Source of the DNA: DTU018 sp029550685
GTDB taxonomy: Bacteria; Bacillota; Syntrophomonadia; Syntrophomonadales; Syntrophomonadaceae
Assembly: GCA_035412805.1 (NCBI GenBank)
Contig: DAONVO010000099.1
Span: 1-8,272, forward strand
Direction: 5' to 3'
Length of the DNA: 8,272 nt
Each line of letters begins with the position of its first letter. Within the stretch, counting starts at the first letter, position 1. Both the position numbers and the translations under genes were made by a program. The notes below the pieces were generated by a model. It searched no databases. It was not told where the DNA came from and saw nothing but the letters and a program-made list of their open reading frames with translations. Shown in pieces: positions 5,298-8,272 of this stretch.

Positions 5298-5333
5298 ATT
5301 ATAGCCCCCGCATATTTTCACTGCGCAGGTACC
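5298..5333. repeat. 36-bp direct repeat, right copy (3' end of the radical SAM gene)
   Basis: This copy contains the genuine end of the radical SAM gene, encoding YLRSENMRGL and TAA at 5299-5301, followed at once by a second TAA at 5296-5298. The left boundary of identity is ATTATAG and the right is GGTACC, beyond which the two copies share nothing obvious. Confidence 0.85.
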
Positions 5334-6177
5334 TAGTATCTCGGTTTGTAAGGACATGTTCGATTATTTGCAGCATGTCCTTTTTATCTTTTTGCAGAGT
5401 ACCGCTGATGGGCAGGTAGTTGGAAGCATGGGCTCCCACAAATTTGATGGAATCTGCACTGATAGCTTCCAGCATAGTTTTCATCTCTTCCAGGGTCTCA
5501 AAGGGATCTAATACCGAAAATTCACCCCTTTGTACCTGTCGATATAATACGGTTCCCGGAACCGGTGTCACGGTCAGAGCAGCCAAGTAGTGGGGCTGCA
5601 TTTCATTAATCATTTTGCCAGTAGCCAAGGCATGTTCATGGGAACGAGGTCCTTTGCCTGCCAGTCCCAGCAGAACCATTGCTGACAGGTTCCAACCAGC
5701 CTGGATCAAACGGCGTCCGGCTTCCAACATTTCCTCGGCCCCTACTCCCTTTTTGACCTCACGCAGCAGTTGATCGTCGCCGGTTTCCACTCCCAAATAG
5801 GCTTTTTTTAACCCTGCAGCACGCAGAGCAGCCAGCTCTGAAGGACTTTTGGCCAGGGTACTGTTAGGCCCGACATAACAGCCCACATGGCGCAAGGCTG
5901 GAAAGCTTTGTTTTAAGCAATCCAAGATCTCCAACAGGATTTCGGTATCTATAGCAATCGCATCTCCATCACACAGGAATACCTTTTCCACATTCCCATA
6001 ATACTTACGAGCCGTCTGAATATCTTCTTTAATTTCCTGCAGAGGCCTTACCCGGTAACGCTTGTCCTTGTACATACCGCAAAAGGTGCATTGGTTGTGG
6101 GAACAACCAATAGTGCACTGCAGCAAGTAGCTGTTGGCTTCACTAAAGGGTCTGAATATGTTGCCTTCATAGCGCAT
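5299..6177 (-). CDS. Radical SAM protein, Elp3/MiaB-like fold, CX4CX2C variant
   Basis: A 292-residue radical SAM protein of unassigned reaction (COG1032-like). From the chosen start it reads MRYEGNIFRPFSEANSYLLQ, then Cys21 and the cluster motif GCSHNQCTFCGMYKDKR, with Cys25, Cys30 and Cys33 spaced CX4CX2C rather than the usual CX3CX2C. Later come KVFLCDGDA (about 86-94), the SAM-binding-type KKAYLGVETGDDQLL (about 155-169) and TVTPVPGT (about 228-235). No B12 or TRAM domain is present. An ATG seven codons upstream (6198) has no ribosome binding site, whereas GGAGAGGAG sits 10 nt before the ATG at 6177 and the conserved-looking sequence starts there. It follows the PBP gene by 29 nt, so they are probably one transcript. 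Its end is duplicated downstream and contains an antisense terminator. Confidence 0.9.
   Translation of the reverse strand: MRYEGNIFRPFSEANSYLLQCTIGCSHNQCTFCGMYKDKRYRVRPLQEIKEDIQTARKYYGNVEKVFLCDGDAIAIDTEILLEILDCLKQSFPALRHVGCYVGPNSTLAKSPSELAALRAAGLKKAYLGVETGDDQLLREVKKGVGAEEMLEAGRRLIQAGWNLSAMVLLGLAGKGPRSHEHALATGKMINEMQPHYLAALTVTPVPGTVLYRQVQRGEFSVLDPFETLEEMKTMLEAISADSIKFVGAHASNYLPISGTLQKDKKDMLQIIEHVLTNRDTRYLRSENMRGL
5350..5393 (+). terminator. Plus-strand terminator of the small gene, inside the radical SAM coding sequence
   Basis: AAGGACATG (5350-5358) pairs perfectly with CATGTCCTT (5374-5382), 9 bp around a 15-nt loop, and on the plus strand continues into TTTATCTTTTT. It stands about 110 nt beyond the stop of the 39-codon gene. 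On the other strand the same bases encode KDMLQIIEHVLT of the radical SAM C-terminus. Confidence 0.6.
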
Positions 6178-6206
6178 ATAACTGTTTCTCCTCTCCATTA
6201 ATCTGT

Positions 6207-8246
6207 TTACTGCGGCTGCAGAATGTCCGGTTCACCCTGGGCAGAACCCGTGGGACCAGACTCTTCATTGTCATCCGGTTCTGTTTCTCCTTCTGGTTCG
6301 GGAGTTGGTGACAGTGGATTGTCAGGCTCCTCTTCAGGAATTGCTTCTTCTCCGGTTTGACCTTCATCATCCGGTGTTTCGGTTGGCTCAGTTTCCTCGG
6401 TATCCTCGGGCTCCTGCACCTGCTCCTGCTGCGGCTGGCGGGCTGGCTTCTGCTCCAACACTCCCCGGTAGTATAGGGAACTCATATAATTTCTCCATAC
6501 GGGGGCAGCCAGACTCCCTCCGGAAACTCCGCTTCCTGTCACTGGACTCCCATCACTATTGCCTATCCATACAGCAGTTACCAGATCATTGGTATACCCA
6601 ACATACCACAAATCCCGGCTGTCGGTAGTGGTACCTGTTTTCCCCGCCGACCTGATCGGAATGGCCGCCGGGGTTCCAGTCCCCCAGGATACTACTGCAC
6701 CTAACATTTTATCCATGATTTGGGCGGTTCCTTTACTAATCACCCGCTTACTGGTTAGCTTATGCCTGTACATCTCGCTGTTGTCCCTATCCAACACCTG
6801 TTCTATAACATAGTAACCATGAACCACACCCTGGGAGGGGAAGGCAGTATAAGCAGCTGCCATTTCCGCCGGGGAAATTCCCTGCTTCATTCCTCCCAAA
6901 CCTAGGGCCAAATGGCGATCATCCTCTTCCAAACTGGTAACACCGAATGATTTCAGATATTGAAAAGCTTTTTCCAGTCCTAATTTGTTTAATATCTCTA
7001 CAGAGGCCACATTGTAGGAGCGAGCCAGAGCCTCACTAACTGTAACTTCATCAGGCGCCCAGGTATTGCTGTTGGTGGGCTGGTAACCTCCAAAATCCCG
7101 GGGCTTATTGTTAATAACCGTATCTGCATTGATCAGCCTTTCGTTGATGGCAGCAGCATAGTAGAGCGGCTTAATGGCTGAACCAGGTTGCCGGGGTCGA
7201 ATCACCATATTAAGCTGATTTTTACTAAAATCAGCTCCCCCCACCCAAGCCTGGACCGCCCCAGTGGCCGGGTCCAGTGATATTAAAGCTCCGTCTTTGG
7301 CCTTGATTCCCCGCCAACCGATACTGCGCATATTATTAGTCAGCGCCGTTTCGGCCTGGTTTTGCATGATGGGATCAATGGTAGTGTAAATTGACAGTCC
7401 TCCTTGGTACAAACGTTCCTTGCCCACCAGATTTTCCATTTTCCATACTATGTAGTTCACCAGGTAGGGATGACGGGTCTGGCGGGTAGGAGCTTCGACT
7501 ATGGTAATAGTTTGTTTCTTTAGCTGGTCAGCCTGAGTTGAATCCAGCAAGCCCTGTTCCACCAGTACATTTATTACCGTTTCCTGGCGCAGCTTTAACC
7601 CTTCCCAATTTGTCTGAGGATTATAATGTTCGGGAGACTGAATTAATCCTACCAGTAAACAGATTTCCGCCTGGTTAAGGGACCATATATCTTTATTAAA
7701 GTAAGCCTGAGCAGCACAAGCTAAACCCGCACAGCCCCGGCCCATATAGATTTCATTAAGATACATGGTTAATATCTCATCTTTGCTGAACTTTTCTTCC
7801 AGGGCAACCGCTAGAAATACTTCCTTGATCTTGCGGGTAAAAGTCTTTTCCTGGGTCAAAAACATAGTACGGGCTAATTGCTGGGTGATAGTACTGCCCC
7901 CTTGAGCACGGCTGCCTTCCAGAAGGTTGATATATATAGCACGGCCAATGCTTTTAGTATCCAGACCATTATGCTGGTAAAAACGCCGGTCTTCTACAGC
8001 TACCACAGCATCTTTCAAAAAGACAGGAAAGTCTTGAACGTTGGTACGCTGGTAACCAATCTGGGCCATTGGCTCTCCATTCCGGTAATAGATGGTGGTA
8101 GCCTGGGCCGGATAATACTCCCAGTCATTTAGACCAGTAGCAGCCAGTATCAAACGGGGAGTGGTCTGGGTCAGTGAAATACCTACCAGGAAGAAAACTG
8201 CAAACAGTACCACCCCGGCCAGTGTCCATCCAATTTTCCTTAACAT
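6207..8246 (-). CDS. Class A penicillin-binding protein (PBP1A-type): glycosyltransferase plus transpeptidase
   Basis: A bifunctional peptidoglycan synthase of 679 residues. A membrane anchor at about 6-27 follows a short basic N-terminus. The GT51 domain has VEDRRFYQHNG (84-94) with catalytic Glu85, QGGSTITQQLA (115-125), RKIKEVFLAVALE (138-150) and LNEIYMGRG (163-171). The transpeptidase domain has the acyl-serine motif SAIK (356-359), SYN (410-412) and KTGTT (536-540). Residues about 600-679 are a disordered acidic tail rich in Glu, Pro, Asp and Thr. It polymerises lipid II and crosslinks the glycan outside the membrane. The ATG at 8246 is 14 nt from the only good ribosome binding site (AAGGAG), which is long; an in-frame CTG at 8255 is 5 nt from it, and the frame stays open to the window edge. 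The radical SAM gene follows closely. Confidence 0.95.
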   Translation of the reverse strand: MLRKIGWTLAGVVLFAVFFLVGISLTQTTPRLILAATGLNDWEYYPAQATTIYYRNGEPMAQIGYQRTNVQDFPVFLKDAVVAVEDRRFYQHNGLDTKSIGRAIYINLLEGSRAQGGSTITQQLARTMFLTQEKTFTRKIKEVFLAVALEEKFSKDEILTMYLNEIYMGRGCAGLACAAQAYFNKDIWSLNQAEICLLVGLIQSPEHYNPQTNWEGLKLRQETVINVLVEQGLLDSTQADQLKKQTITIVEAPTRQTRHPYLVNYIVWKMENLVGKERLYQGGLSIYTTIDPIMQNQAETALTNNMRSIGWRGIKAKDGALISLDPATGAVQAWVGGADFSKNQLNMVIRPRQPGSAIKPLYYAAAINERLINADTVINNKPRDFGGYQPTNSNTWAPDEVTVSEALARSYNVASVEILNKLGLEKAFQYLKSFGVTSLEEDDRHLALGLGGMKQGISPAEMAAAYTAFPSQGVVHGYYVIEQVLDRDNSEMYRHKLTSKRVISKGTAQIMDKMLGAVVSWGTGTPAAIPIRSAGKTGTTTDSRDLWYVGYTNDLVTAVWIGNSDGSPVTGSGVSGGSLAAPVWRNYMSSLYYRGVLEQKPARQPQQEQVQEPEDTEETEPTETPDDEGQTGEEAIPEEEPDNPLSPTPEPEGETEPDDNEESGPTGSAQGEPDILQPQ

Positions 8247-8272
8247 TTTTTCCAGGGCATCTCCTTCTATAT

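Noticed and set aside
5232..5333. Minimal CRISPR array (two 36-bp repeats, 30-bp spacer)
   Set aside because: Dimensions fit, but one repeat is the coding 3' end of the radical SAM gene, the other is in phase with it at 22 codons, no cas gene is near, and the repeat lacks features typical of CRISPR repeats.
5100..5357. Minus-strand 85-codon frame with repeated GTCAVKICGGYN
   Set aside because: The peptide repeat is only the shifted-frame reading of the 36-bp DNA repeat; there is no ribosome binding site and it overlaps the better-supported small gene and the radical SAM gene.
6178..6198. Radical SAM start at the upstream ATG (MERRNSY)
   Set aside because: No ribosome binding site precedes it; its own first codons contain the GGAGAGGAG that serves the ATG at 6177.

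Overview
The window looks like a stretch of low-to-mid GC Firmicute chromosome, probably from an anaerobic, spore-forming class Clostridia lineage. The inference rests on strong GGAGG-type ribosome binding sites, many Rho-independent terminators, a soluble Spo0A-type histidine kinase, a PPDK/PEP-synthase regulatory protein (PDRP/PpsR family), an intracellular-subtilisin-like protease carrying a copper-amine-oxidase-N-like domain, and a class A penicillin-binding protein with an acidic tail. Genus cannot be fixed from the sequence alone. Nearly everything is on the minus strand; one very small gene is on the plus strand.

Layout from left to right. Bases 1-374 hold no intact gene. They contain two almost identical minus-strand terminators about 200 bp apart, each followed by a pair of 12-nt tandem repeats; these look like the 3' ends of two related lost genes, possibly integrases, lying just past the 3' end of a tRNA. 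tRNA-Pro(CGG), with encoded CCA and a good sigma-A-type promoter, occupies 375-451. Then come a DUF4013-type membrane protein, an unrecognised 88-residue protein, a UPF0213-type GIY-YIG protein, an orphan cytoplasmic histidine kinase, PpsR with a strong terminator behind it, and an S8 serine protease. The protease is divergent from a 39-codon plus-strand membrane peptide (5119-5238). The right end is an apparent two-gene unit on the minus strand: class A PBP (GT51 plus transpeptidase) followed 29 nt later by a radical SAM protein.

The least ordinary part is 5119-5400. The 39-codon gene converges on the radical SAM gene. The last 36 bp of the radical SAM gene are repeated exactly 66 bp further downstream, in the same reading frame behind two stop codons, so a second C-terminal tail ending YLRSENMRGL lies outside the gene. 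The stop codon of the small gene falls inside that duplicated tail. A perfect 9-bp hairpin followed by a T-rich tract, reading as a plus-strand terminator for the small gene, is embedded in the coding sequence of the radical SAM C-terminus. The spacing (36-bp repeat, 30-bp spacer) mimics a minimal CRISPR, but coding phase explains it better.

The genes do not form one obvious pathway. Cell-wall synthesis (PBP), carbon-flux control (PpsR), signalling (kinase) and intracellular proteolysis sit side by side. No complete mobile element or defence system is visible.
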